A stretch of 64,000 bases of DNA from Sphingobacteriaceae bacterium. GTDB lineage: Bacteria > Bacteroidota > Bacteroidia > Sphingobacteriales > Sphingobacteriaceae. Of the stretch, positions 46,552 through 55,297 are shown piece by piece; within the stretch, counting starts at the first letter, position 1; each line of letters opens with the position of its first letter. Below the pieces are notes generated by a model that saw only the letters and a program-made list of their open reading frames with translations, was not told the DNA's origin and did no database searches. Position numbers and translations under genes: made by a program. The stretch lies in contig CANHRG010000002.1 of assembly GCA_947463785.1 (NCBI GenBank), positions 186,001 through 250,000 on the forward strand, given 5' to 3'.

Positions 46552-47271
46552 TTATTTATCGAATTTTTCTAATAATTTCAGTAGCGTAGCGAAGTCTTTT
46601 GGATAAGGTGCAGTAATGCAAACTTCCGTATCTGGATTAATTTTGAACGAGACTTCTTTGGCATGTAAGGCAAAACGCTTCATGATTGGAAGTTCCTCCT
46701 GATCTTTACCCAAACGGTATCCCCGTTTAATTTCAGAAAGCATAACGGCTTGTCCTCCGTACATCACATCTCCGGCAATAGCTGCTCGCTGTGAAGCCAA
46801 GTGGATCCGAATTTGGTGCATTCTGCCCGTAACCGGTCTACACTCAACCAAGGTGTAATGTTTGAAATACGTTAGGGATTGAAAATAGGTTTCTGCAGCT
46901 TTACCATCTTGCTTACTTATAGCAACATTTTTATTTCCCAAGTTGAGAATCGGTAAATCAACCAATAAATCATCAAACTGATGGGTGCCACAAATGATGG
47001 CATGGTACACCTTTTTTACCTGACGGTGCTCAAATTGCATAGACACAAAGCGGTAGGCTTCCGGGTTTTTGGCAATAATAATGGCTCCTGAAGTTTCTTT
47101 ATCTAAGCGATGGCAGATTTGCGCATCTGGCGAATAGCTCTTGGCTAAGCGCAGCAAATTGAGCTCACCACCATCCCGATCATCCAATGAACTTAAAAAA
47201 GGCGGTTTATTGACCACGATGAGGTCATCGTTTTCAAATAAAATAAGATCTTTAAATGCTGGAAATTTCAA
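46552..47271 (-). CDS. RluA family pseudouridine synthase
   Basis: The 239-residue protein has the RluA catalytic motif HRLDKETSG with Asp57, followed by PVTGRMHQIRIHLA and the C-terminal LHAKEVSF motif. There is no N-terminal S4 domain, so it is of the small single-domain type like RluA/TruC. It isomerises uridine in rRNA or tRNA; the target site is unknown. The start is TTG at 47271, preferred because no upstream ATG is in frame and a -7 box lies 22 bases before. Confidence 0.92.
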   Translation of the reverse strand: MKFPAFKDLILFENDDLIVVNKPPFLSSLDDRDGGELNLLRLAKSYSPDAQICHRLDKETSGAIIIAKNPEAYRFVSMQFEHRQVKKVYHAIICGTHQFDDLLVDLPILNLGNKNVAISKQDGKAAETYFQSLTYFKHYTLVECRPVTGRMHQIRIHLASQRAAIAGDVMYGGQAVMLSEIKRGYRLGKDQEELPIMKRFALHAKEVSFKINPDTEVCITAPYPKDFATLLKLLEKFDK

Positions 47272-47293
47272 AACCCTGCAGATTAATGAGCTG

Positions 47294-47301
47294 CAAAAAT
47301 A
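47294..47301 (-). promoter_or_regulatory. -7 box for the RluA-family gene
   Basis: The minus strand reads TATTTTTG, an exact TAnnTTTG match, 22 bases before the TTG start. Confidence 0.45.
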
Positions 47302-47318
47302 AGAGGAAGTTCGGGATT

Positions 47319-48008
47319 TTAAGCCTCAAATTTATAACCTACACCTTTTACCGTACCCACGTAGCTATCACCAAGCTTTTCGCGAAGTTTACGTACGTGG
47401 ACATCAATGGTTCGGTTGGTTACAATAACGGATTCTTCCCAAACACTTTTCAGAATTTGTTCACGGGTAAACACTTTACCCGGACGGGAAGCCAAAAGGT
47501 ACAAGAGTTCAAATTCTTTTTTTGCCAAAACTACTTTCTGTCCGTTTCGATACACCAAAAATGCTTCGGGATCGATTACCAAACCGGAAATTTCGAGTTT
47601 TTTTAAGCCGGATTGACCTTCTTGCTGATTGTTTCTCCGTAAAATAGCATCAATACGACTGACCAAGGCACGTGGTTTGATCGGTTTCGCAATGTAATCG
47701 TCTGCACCAGAATTAAAACCTGCAATTTCTGAATACTCCTCATTCCGTGCAGTCAAAAATATGATAAAAGTGGTCTTGAAATCAGGTAATGCTCTCAGTT
47801 GGCGACAAGCTTCGATCCCATCCATTTTAGGCATCATTACATCCAAAATAATAAGATCAGGACGAACTTTTTTTGCTTCACTGATGGCATCGTAACCATT
47901 ATTGGCAGTGAAAACCTGATACCCTTCTTTGGATAGATTAAATTCTATGAGTTCTAGAATATCTATCTCATCGTCAACAATTAATATTTTGGGGCTATCG
48001 CTACTCAT
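47319..48008 (-). CDS. Response regulator, OmpR/PhoB type (orphan)
   Basis: The 229-residue protein has a receiver domain (about 6-120) with acidic pocket DDE at 12-14, phospho-acceptor Asp56 (LDVMMP), conserved Thr86 (FLTAR) and Lys108 (AKPIKP), and a winged-helix output domain (about 135-229, ending TVKGVGYKFEA). It is a transcription factor. No histidine kinase gene lies on either side, so it is an orphan here and its partner must be elsewhere. Confidence 0.94.
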   Translation of the reverse strand: MSSDSPKILIVDDEIDILELIEFNLSKEGYQVFTANNGYDAISEAKKVRPDLIILDVMMPKMDGIEACRQLRALPDFKTTFIIFLTARNEEYSEIAGFNSGADDYIAKPIKPRALVSRIDAILRRNNQQEGQSGLKKLEISGLVIDPEAFLVYRNGQKVVLAKKEFELLYLLASRPGKVFTREQILKSVWEESVIVTNRTIDVHVRKLREKLGDSYVGTVKGVGYKFEA

Positions 48009-48086
48009 TTTATATTCTTAAAAACTAAACTAGTGACTTACACTGAACCTTTTATTAAATTAGTATTAACAAATGATTAATAAAAC

Positions 48087-49181
48087 CTATTTCAAGGTAT
48101 TGGCTAAAAAACTGTGTAGCGTTTCTCCTCTGAGATTTTTAGCGATGATTTTACCTTGTGGATCGAGTAAAAATGATGCAGGAATTCCTTCTACCTTGTA
48201 TAAATTTACGATGGGGCTTTCCCAACGCTTCAATTCAGAAACATGGCTCCAGGTCAATCCATCGTCTTTTATGGCTTTCAACCAATCGGCTTTGTCATCA
48301 TCTAAAGAAACTGCTAAAATGGTGAAATTCTTGTTTTTGTATTGATTGAATACTTTGACAATATTTGGGTTTTCTTGCCGGCATGGGCCGCACCAAGAAG
48401 CCCAAAAATCTACCAAAACATACTTACCCTTGAAGTCGGCCAATCGAATAACCTTACCATCTGTAGATGACATTTCAAATGCTGGAGCGGGCTGACCGAT
48501 TGAAACCGGTTTAACAGCTTCCATGCGTTTTAAAAACTGGGCAACGGCGGGATTTTTGTCGAATTTGCCTTTAATTTTTTCAGCATAACCAATCAATTCC
48601 TGTTCGTATTTAATTTGATCTAGCGTGCCCATGGCATAAAAGCCAGCCAGATTATCCATATTTTTTTGTCCGAAAGCCAATGTTTCTTTGGAGTACAGCG
48701 CTAAATTTTGTTCAAAACGAGGTGTAAGTACTTTGTTTAATGAGTCTTGTAAAGCAGGATTTTCACTCACCTTCTTAACATACTCTTCCTGGATTTGCAT
48801 AAAAATCTTGGTAAACTTAGAGCTCAGGGTATTGAAATCTTTCAATTTATCACTGTCATCAGATCCGCTTACCTCATAAATCGACTCTGGAGATGGGGAA
48901 TCAAACGTAAATGCGATATCGTCTCCATTTTGGGCTATAAACGTAATGGATTTATCTCCCAAACTTAGGTTGAAGAAATCCGGATCGGCAGATACTCGCT
49001 TGAAGGTAAATTCATTGTTTTCATTCAAAAAGGCCGAATCAACCAATTCGTTATTTTGATACAAGTAGACTTTTTTCAAGTCACCGGCGTTTTCAATCTT
49101 GCCTTCAACGGTAAACGAATCGTTGTTTTTACATGAACTTATCAATGCAATCAGACCGAGGATATAGAGGATTTTTTTCAT
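48087..49181 (-). CDS. DUF4369-TlpA thiol-disulfide lipoprotein
   Basis: The 364-residue lipoprotein has lipobox ISSC (Cys17), an N-terminal DUF4369 domain (about 22-110), a helical linker (about 115-220) and a C-terminal TlpA/ResA thioredoxin domain (about 228-364) with WCGPC (Cys264, Cys267). It probably reduces or shuffles disulfides in the periplasm, for instance in cytochrome c maturation. This domain pairing is common in Bacteroidota. A TAnnTTTG box precedes it. Confidence 0.92.
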   Translation of the reverse strand: MKKILYILGLIALISSCKNNDSFTVEGKIENAGDLKKVYLYQNNELVDSAFLNENNEFTFKRVSADPDFFNLSLGDKSITFIAQNGDDIAFTFDSPSPESIYEVSGSDDSDKLKDFNTLSSKFTKIFMQIQEEYVKKVSENPALQDSLNKVLTPRFEQNLALYSKETLAFGQKNMDNLAGFYAMGTLDQIKYEQELIGYAEKIKGKFDKNPAVAQFLKRMEAVKPVSIGQPAPAFEMSSTDGKVIRLADFKGKYVLVDFWASWCGPCRQENPNIVKVFNQYKNKNFTILAVSLDDDKADWLKAIKDDGLTWSHVSELKRWESPIVNLYKVEGIPASFLLDPQGKIIAKNLRGETLHSFLANTLK

Positions 49182-49204
49182 GAAGGGATAAAAATAATAC
49201 TATT

Positions 49205-49212
49205 CAAAGGTA
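49205..49212 (-). promoter_or_regulatory. -7 box for the TlpA lipoprotein gene
   Basis: The minus strand reads TACCTTTG, an exact TAnnTTTG match, 23 bases before the ATG. Confidence 0.5.
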
Positions 49213-49283
49213 CTAAATCCGGCTTTAAATAGTTTATTAATTGAGAATGCTCATTTAGTTAGTATTTAAAAAATCTTAAACCG

Positions 49284-49790
49284 ATGAAAAAATTGATAAT
49301 TGTATCGATGTTTAGCTTAGGTATGTGGATTCATTCCAACCTCAGTGCACAAGTCCAGGTAAACATCAACATCAGTTCGCAACCCCTTTGGGGGCCTGTA
49401 GGTTACGATCAGGCGGCGTATTATTACTTGCCGGATGTAGAAGCGTATTACAACGTTTCTCGTGGACAATTTATTTATCTAAACAACGGCAGGTGGATTT
49501 TTAGTTCTACCCTTCCGGCTAGGTATGCTCGATTTAATTTGTTTGATTGCTACAAGGTCGTGATCAATTCTCCCACACCTTATCTTCATTTCAAGGACGA
49601 CCGGATAAAATATGCGAAATACAAAGGCTGGATGGGTAAACAAAAAGCGATTAAGTACAGCAACGACCCAAAATATTATGTAGTAAAAGGGCATCCCCAT
49701 GGCATGCCTCCCGGACAGGCTAAGAAAACAATAATGCCTGAACAAAATGTAGGGAGAAACGAACATCATCCCGGAAAGGGAAAACACTAA
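49284..49790 (+). CDS. Secreted protein of unknown function
   Basis: The 168-residue protein has a signal peptide ending LSAQ (about 22 residues). The mature part opens VQVNINISSQPLWGPVGYD, is rich in Tyr, and has a YLPDVEAYYNV segment, then a basic Lys/Gly/His-rich tail (from about 115). I recognise no domain; similar proteins are common in Sphingobacteriales as far as I recall. It is followed after three bases by a strong hairpin, so it is monocistronic. Confidence 0.78.
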   Translation: MKKLIIVSMFSLGMWIHSNLSAQVQVNINISSQPLWGPVGYDQAAYYYLPDVEAYYNVSRGQFIYLNNGRWIFSSTLPARYARFNLFDCYKVVINSPTPYLHFKDDRIKYAKYKGWMGKQKAIKYSNDPKYYVVKGHPHGMPPGQAKKTIMPEQNVGRNEHHPGKGKH

Positions 49791-49792
49791 AA

Positions 49793-49820
49793 CAAAAGCC
49801 CGATTATTTCGGGCTTTTTT
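49793..49820. terminator. Bidirectional hairpin terminator
   Basis: Perfect 10-bp arms AAAAGCCCGA and TCGGGCTTTT flank the loop TTATT, followed by a T-tract. It separates the secreted-protein gene from the convergent alaS gene and can terminate both. Confidence 0.9.
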
Positions 49821-49823
49821 GTG

Positions 49824-52451
49824 TTAAATAAATGTTTTAGCTTTTTGGAGTGCCTGTGTTAAACCTGCGGCATTTTTACCACCCGCTGTAGCATAAAACG
49901 GTTGACCTCCGCCTCCGCCCTCAATCTCTTTCGCTAATTCACGGATAATATTTCCAGCATGCAATCCCTTGTCTTTAACCAGATTGTCTGAAATCATTAC
50001 AGTTAGGTTGGGTTTACCGTCAATTTCGGCGGCAAGCACAAGGAATAAATCGCTAATGATGTCTTTTAAACTATAAGCCAGGGTTTTAATAGCCTCAGCG
50101 TTTGGTAGATTTACCTTTTGAGCAAGGTAATTGATGCCATTAATCTGCTGAACTTGTTTGGCTAATTCCGTTTTTAATCCCGAAGCTTTTTCTAAAATCG
50201 ATTTTTCAAGTTCTTTATTCAGTTGAGCATTCTCCTGAACTAAAGCTTCAACTGCAGCTAAGAGATCTTTAGGATTTTTCAATAAACCTTTCAGCTGTTG
50301 AATGACTTGGCCTTGCTCATGAATCATTTTTTCAGCCTGGATACCAGTTATTGCTTCAATACGTCGAACACCGGCGGCAACAGCACTTTCGCTTATAATT
50401 TTGAAATAACCAATTTCTCCGGTAGCCTTTACATGAATCCCACCGCACAATTCTTTAGAAAAGTGATCGTTGAAAGTAATTACACGAACAAAATCTCCAT
50501 ATTTTTCGCCAAATAAAGCAGTAACACCCGAATCTAAAGCTTGCTGATATGGCACATTACGTTCTTCTTGAAGTGCAATATTTTCTCTAATCTTTTGATT
50601 TACGATGCTTTCTATTTGTGAAATTTCTTCATCGCTCACTTTCGCGAAGTGAGAAAAATCAAAACGTAAGTACTCTTCGTTAACCAATGAACCTTTCTGA
50701 TTTACATGGCTACCTAAAACTTGTTTTAAAGCAGCATGTAGCAAATGTGTTGCCGAGTGATTGGCTGCAGTTTCGTTACGTTTTTGAGCATCAACCTTAG
50801 CTGTAAATTCAGCTTGAAGGTTTTTGGGTAATGTATCTGCAAAATGAACAATGAGTCCGTTTTCTTTTTTAGTATCGGTGATGATTAGTTGTTCATTTTC
50901 AGTAACTAAAACACCGGTATCGCCCACTTGTCCACCACTTTTGGCATAAAAAGGTGTTCTATCTAATACCAATTGGAACTGCTCTTTACCCTTAGCACTT
51001 ACCTTACGGTATTTTAGAATTTTGCTTTTGGCTTGAGTGCTATCGTAACCTACAAACTCAACTTCTTCACCTTCATTCACCATCACCCAATCGCTGGTAT
51101 CAATGGCGGTAGCGGCTCTTGAACGGTCTTTTTGAACCGCTAAGGCTTTTTGGAAGCCATCCATATCTACCTTGAGGCCTTTTTCACGGGCCATCAATTC
51201 GGTCAAATCGATTGGGAAACCGTAAGTGTCGTACAATTCGAAAGCAAAATCTCCAGCTATAATTTGCTGATCTGCGGCATAACGTTCAAAACGCTGAACA
51301 CCGGTAGCTAAGGTTCGCAAAAACGACATTTCTTCTTCCAAAACTACCTTTTGCACAAAATCTTGCTGAGCAATCAATTCAGGAAATACGCCATCAAACT
51401 GCTTGGATAAAACGGGAATCAACTGATTTAAGAATGGTTCTTTAAATTCTAAATTGGTGTAGGCATAACGTACCGCACGGCGTAGAATACGGCGAATTAC
51501 GTAACCTGCACCTGTATTGGATGGCAACTGACCATCGGCAATGGCAAAAGCTATGGCTCGAATATGATCGGCCATAACCCGCATAGCTACATCTGTACCC
51601 CAGTTAGCATCACCAGGTTCGGCATCTCCTTGATAGCTTTTCCCACTTTTTTGCGCAATTAACTGAATAAGCGGTTGGAAAATATCGGTATCGTAGTTGG
51701 ATGTTTTACCCTGCAAAATGCGCACCAAACGCTCTAATCCCATGCCCGTATCAACGTGTTTGGCAGGTAGAGGCTGTAAAGAACCGTCTTTTAAACGGTT
51801 AAATTGCATAAAAACGTTATTCCAAATTTCAATAACCTGCGGATGGTCGGCATTTACCAAACTTTTACCATCAATCGCTTTCTTTTCAGCCTCCGTACGA
51901 CAATCCGCATGAATTTCAGAACAAGGTCCGCATGGGCCGGTATCGCCCATTTCCCAAAAATTATCTTTTTTACTTCCCAGAAGAATGCGGTCTTCAGAAA
52001 CGTGCTTTATCCAGAAATCGTAAGCTTCTTGATCTTTTGGCAAACCCTCCTTTTCATCACCGCCAAAAATGGTAACGTATAAGTTTTCTTTGGGGATTTT
52101 GTAAACATCAGTTAATAACTCCCACGACCAATCAATAGCTTCTTCTTTAAAGTAATCGCCAAAACTCCAATTACCCAACATTTCGAACATGGTGTGGTGA
52201 TAGGTGTCAATTCCTACTTCTTCCAGGTCGTTGTGCTTACCTGAAACGCGTAAACAACGTTGCGTATCGGCAACACGAGGAAATTTGATTGCAGCCTCTC
52301 CCAAAAACAAATCCTTGAACTGGTTCATACCCGCATTGGTAAACATTAGCGTAGGGTCATTTTTAATAACCATAGGTGCAGATGGCACAATGTGGTGTCC
52401 TTTGCTCTTAAAAAAGTCTAAAAATCGGCTTCTAATTTCCTGGGCTGTCAT
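49824..52451 (-). CDS. alaS: Alanyl-tRNA synthetase
   Basis: With ATG 52451 the enzyme has 875 residues, the usual length. It has the class II catalytic core (SKGHHIVPSAP, TNAGMNQFKD, GDTGPCGPCSEIH), the editing domain zinc motif NHSATHLLHAAL and CGGIHV, and a C-terminal domain with GGGGGQPFYATAG. The longer frame at 52475 begins with a TTG that is part of the -7 box, and MTAQEIRSRF is the expected N terminus, so ATG 52451 is chosen. A hairpin follows its stop. Confidence 0.96.
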   Translation of the reverse strand: MTAQEIRSRFLDFFKSKGHHIVPSAPMVIKNDPTLMFTNAGMNQFKDLFLGEAAIKFPRVADTQRCLRVSGKHNDLEEVGIDTYHHTMFEMLGNWSFGDYFKEEAIDWSWELLTDVYKIPKENLYVTIFGGDEKEGLPKDQEAYDFWIKHVSEDRILLGSKKDNFWEMGDTGPCGPCSEIHADCRTEAEKKAIDGKSLVNADHPQVIEIWNNVFMQFNRLKDGSLQPLPAKHVDTGMGLERLVRILQGKTSNYDTDIFQPLIQLIAQKSGKSYQGDAEPGDANWGTDVAMRVMADHIRAIAFAIADGQLPSNTGAGYVIRRILRRAVRYAYTNLEFKEPFLNQLIPVLSKQFDGVFPELIAQQDFVQKVVLEEEMSFLRTLATGVQRFERYAADQQIIAGDFAFELYDTYGFPIDLTELMAREKGLKVDMDGFQKALAVQKDRSRAATAIDTSDWVMVNEGEEVEFVGYDSTQAKSKILKYRKVSAKGKEQFQLVLDRTPFYAKSGGQVGDTGVLVTENEQLIITDTKKENGLIVHFADTLPKNLQAEFTAKVDAQKRNETAANHSATHLLHAALKQVLGSHVNQKGSLVNEEYLRFDFSHFAKVSDEEISQIESIVNQKIRENIALQEERNVPYQQALDSGVTALFGEKYGDFVRVITFNDHFSKELCGGIHVKATGEIGYFKIISESAVAAGVRRIEAITGIQAEKMIHEQGQVIQQLKGLLKNPKDLLAAVEALVQENAQLNKELEKSILEKASGLKTELAKQVQQINGINYLAQKVNLPNAEAIKTLAYSLKDIISDLFLVLAAEIDGKPNLTVMISDNLVKDKGLHAGNIIRELAKEIEGGGGGQPFYATAGGKNAAGLTQALQKAKTFI

Positions 52452-52472
52452 CGTTGGTTGTATACAATCCTG

Positions 52473-52480
52473 CAAAGTTA
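52473..52480 (-). promoter_or_regulatory. -7 box for alaS
   Basis: The minus strand reads TAACTTTG, an exact TAnnTTTG match, 21 bases before the chosen ATG. The frame-opening TTG at 52475 lies inside it. Confidence 0.5.
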
Positions 52481-52583
52481 ATTTTTTAAGGGAATATTTT
52501 AAGGATTTGACCTTGGCTAAATAAAGAGATTAGGTGAAGCTTTTAATTAATTAACAATGAGGTATTAACTACATAAAATATAT

Positions 52584-52591
52584 TATTTTTG
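52584..52591 (+). promoter_or_regulatory. -7 box for the MerR-family gene
   Basis: TATTTTTG, an exact TAnnTTTG match, ends only 3 bases before the ATG at 52595. The predicted transcript begins at or inside the start codon. Confidence 0.45.
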
Positions 52592-52594
52592 CTT

Positions 52595-52930
52595 ATGCCT
52601 TATAAAGAAAAAGAAATCCAGAAATTGTATTATACCATGGGTGAAGTAACCGAGTTGTTTGGAGTAAATGCTTCGCAAATACGATTTTATGAGAAAGAAT
52701 TTGATATTCTTCAACCCAAAAAGAACAAGAAAGGCAATCGTTTATTTAGTGCCGAAGATCTGGAGAACCTGAAAATTATTTTTCACCTCATTAAGGAAAA
52801 AGGATTTACCCTTCAAGGGGCCAAAGATCATTTAAAAGGAAATAAAGACGTGGTTAAAGAAAATCAACGCGTAATTGATTCTTTGGAGCGTTTAAAGCAG
52901 TTCTTGCTGGAGGTAAAAGAACAGCTTTAA
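52595..52930 (+). CDS. MerR family transcriptional regulator
   Basis: The 111-residue protein has a MerR winged helix (about 10-80; YYTMGEVTELFGVNASQIRFYEKEF and KNKKGNRLFSAEDL) and a short C-terminal helix for dimerisation (about 85-111), with no effector-binding domain. Such short members regulate single operons. The frame opens at a TTG at 52589 that is part of the -7 box, so ATG 52595 is used. Its stop is one base from the convergent enoyl-CoA hydratase stop. Confidence 0.88.
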   Translation: MPYKEKEIQKLYYTMGEVTELFGVNASQIRFYEKEFDILQPKKNKKGNRLFSAEDLENLKIIFHLIKEKGFTLQGAKDHLKGNKDVVKENQRVIDSLERLKQFLLEVKEQL

Positions 52931-52931
52931 T

Positions 52932-53705
52932 TTACCAGGTCAGTTTTTCTTTGTTCAGAAATGCAGCTATCCCCTTTTTGCAGTCGGCTGTACCTCGAGC
53001 TTCTGCATTAAGTTTTACCGCAAGATCCAAACTCTCTTCCAGACTTAACTGCTGGACCTGGTGAATTAGGTTTTTGGTAGCTAGAACCGATTCAGCAGAG
53101 GTTTCATTTGCAAGTGCAAGGGCATACTGCTCAACTTCATTAGCTATTTGACTCTTTTCAGTTACAAAATTGATCAAACCATAAGCTTTCGCCGTTTCGG
53201 CACTTATCAATTTTCCACTTAGCAGAAGTTCTTTAGTACGGCCTTCGCCCAATTTCCTGACCAGAAAACAAGCTACTAAAGCCGGAATGAATCCGATTTT
53301 AACTTCCGTATAACCAAACTGAGCCTCAGGAACTGCAAATACAATATCACAAATACTGGCTAAACCGCAACCACCGGCAATGGCATGACCTTCAACTTGT
53401 GCAATCACGGTTTTAGGCAGACTATAAATGGTATAAAACAGCTTTTTAAGGGATTCGGAATCTTGGATATTGTCTTCAAAGCTATTGGTTTGCAATTGCT
53501 GAAGATAAGCTAGATCAGCTCCGGCACTAAACACTTCGCCTGATGCTTTCAAAATAACAACCTTTACACTTGTGTCAGCTTTTGCGTTTTCAAACGATTG
53601 AGTAAGTTCAGCTACCAATTCTGGACTAAGTGCATTCCGCTTCTCAGCACGGTTTAACGTGATATAGGCTATGCGATTGCGAACTTCAAAACTTACCCAA
53701 TTCAT
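52932..53705 (-). CDS. Enoyl-CoA hydratase/isomerase family protein, LiuC-like
   Basis: The 257-residue protein has a crotonase fold: LNRAEKRNALSPEL, SAGADLAYL (oxyanion loop), and GHAIAGGCGLASICD. In crotonase the position after GGC holds a catalytic Glu; here it is Gly, while the second Glu is kept in YTEVKIGFIPALV. This pattern resembles methylglutaconyl-CoA hydratase LiuC, as I remember it, more than general enoyl-CoA hydratase. It starts 9 bases after the proS stop, so it is in the proS unit. Substrate is inference. Confidence 0.85.
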   Translation of the reverse strand: MNWVSFEVRNRIAYITLNRAEKRNALSPELVAELTQSFENAKADTSVKVVILKASGEVFSAGADLAYLQQLQTNSFEDNIQDSESLKKLFYTIYSLPKTVIAQVEGHAIAGGCGLASICDIVFAVPEAQFGYTEVKIGFIPALVACFLVRKLGEGRTKELLLSGKLISAETAKAYGLINFVTEKSQIANEVEQYALALANETSAESVLATKNLIHQVQQLSLEESLDLAVKLNAEARGTADCKKGIAAFLNKEKLTW

Positions 53706-53714
53706 TGTTTGAAA

Positions 53715-55187
53715 TTAATATGCCCTAGCAAACAATACCCGTTGCGTAGAAGGCTTTCCGGTTAAAATACATTTACCCTCTTCCTTTTGATTATTCAATG
53801 GAATGCAACGAATGGTGGCTTTAGTATCCTCTTTGATCTTCTGCTCTGTTTCTGGTGTACCATCCCAATGTGCAGCAATAAATCCAGGATTTTCATCCAA
53901 TAAACGTTTAAAATCTTCGTAAATATCTGCTTTACGGGTATTTTCAGTACGGAAATTCAAAGCCTTTTGGTAAATGTTGTTTTGAATATCGTTTAATAAC
54001 TGTTCGATATAAGCATCTAATCCCGCCTGAGTACTGGTTTGCTTCTCACCGGTATCACGACGAGCAATTTCAACCGTACCGTTTTCCAAATCACGGCCAC
54101 CAATGGCAACCCGTACAGGCACGCCTTTCAATTCGTATTCAGCAAATTTAAAACCCGGACGTTGTGTATCACGGTCGTCGTATTTTACCGAAATATTTAA
54201 TTTTTTCAGCTTCGCGATTAAATCGTCAGCAATTGCTGAAATGGCCGAAAGCTCTTCTTCATTTTTGTAAATAGGCACAATAACCACCTGAATAGGTGCC
54301 AGTTGAGGAGGCAATACCAAACCCTGATCGTCTGAATGCGCCATAATTAAGGCTCCGATTAGTCGGGTAGACACTCCCCAGGAAGTTGCCCAAACATAAT
54401 CTTGCTTTCCTTCTTTGTTGGTAAACTTTACATCAAATGCCTTAGCGAAATTTTGACCTAAAAAGTGAGAAGTACCAGCTTGTAGTGCTTTTCCATCTTG
54501 CATTAAAGCCTCAATACAATAGGTATCCAAAGCACCGGCAAAACGTTCATTTGGTGTTTTTTTACCTCTTACCACGGGCAAAGCCATCCAATTTTCGGCA
54601 AAATCTGCATATACTTCCAGCATACGTTCAGTTTCTTCCACAGCTTCTTCTGCTGTGGCATGTGCGGTATGACCCTCCTGCCATAAAAACTCTGCCGTAC
54701 GCAAAAACAAGCGGGTACGCATTTCCCAGCGAACTACGTTTGCCCATTGATTAACCAGAATGGGTAAATCCCGGTAGGATTGAATCCAACCTTTATACGT
54801 ATTCCAAATAATTGTTTCTGATGTTGGACGAACCACTAATTCTTCTTCCAGTTTGGCATTTTCATCCACTACAATATTGCCATTACCATCATTTTTTAAT
54901 CGATAATGCGTTACTACGGCACATTCTGTAGCAAACCCATCTACGTGCGAAGCTTCTTTTGAGAAATACGACTTCGGTATAAATAGAGGAAAGTAAGCAT
55001 TGCTGTGACCGGTATCCTTAAACATCTTGTCTAAAACCGATTGCATTTTTTCCCAAATGGAGTAGCCATAAGGTTTTATTACCATACAGCCTCTTACGGA
55101 GGAATGTTCGGCTAAATCGGCTTTAGTCACCAATTCGTTATACCATTGTGAATAATCTTCGCTTCTACTTGTTAAACCTTTACTCAT
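53715..55187 (-). CDS. proS: Prolyl-tRNA synthetase (archaeal/eukaryote-type)
   Basis: The 490-residue class II synthetase has no long editing insertion, as in type 3 ProRS. Diagnostic segments are [17 protein letters not shown], the motif 2 [48 protein letters not shown] and a C-terminal domain with IRCIPL and CILTGKPS. It charges tRNA-Pro. It heads a two-gene unit with the enoyl-CoA hydratase and is divergent from the lipoprotein gene at 55298. Confidence 0.95.
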   Translation of the reverse strand: MSKGLTSRSEDYSQWYNELVTKADLAEHSSVRGCMVIKPYGYSIWEKMQSVLDKMFKDTGHSNAYFPLFIPKSYFSKEASHVDGFATECAVVTHYRLKNDGNGNIVVDENAKLEEELVVRPTSETIIWNTYKGWIQSYRDLPILVNQWANVVRWEMRTRLFLRTAEFLWQEGHTAHATAEEAVEETERMLEVYADFAENWMALPVVRGKKTPNERFAGALDTYCIEALMQDGKALQAGTSHFLGQNFAKAFDVKFTNKEGKQDYVWATSWGVSTRLIGALIMAHSDDQGLVLPPQLAPIQVVIVPIYKNEEELSAISAIADDLIAKLKKLNISVKYDDRDTQRPGFKFAEYELKGVPVRVAIGGRDLENGTVEIARRDTGEKQTSTQAGLDAYIEQLLNDIQNNIYQKALNFRTENTRKADIYEDFKRLLDENPGFIAAHWDGTPETEQKIKEDTKATIRCIPLNNQKEEGKCILTGKPSTQRVLFARAY

Positions 55188-55297
55188 GGATGGAATCTCA
55201 GATATGTACTAATATTTGTAAATTTACGAGGGTAATCAATAGTGGCAAATTTAAAAATTTAAAGCTATTTGCAACCTTTTACAAAATAAAGCATCTA

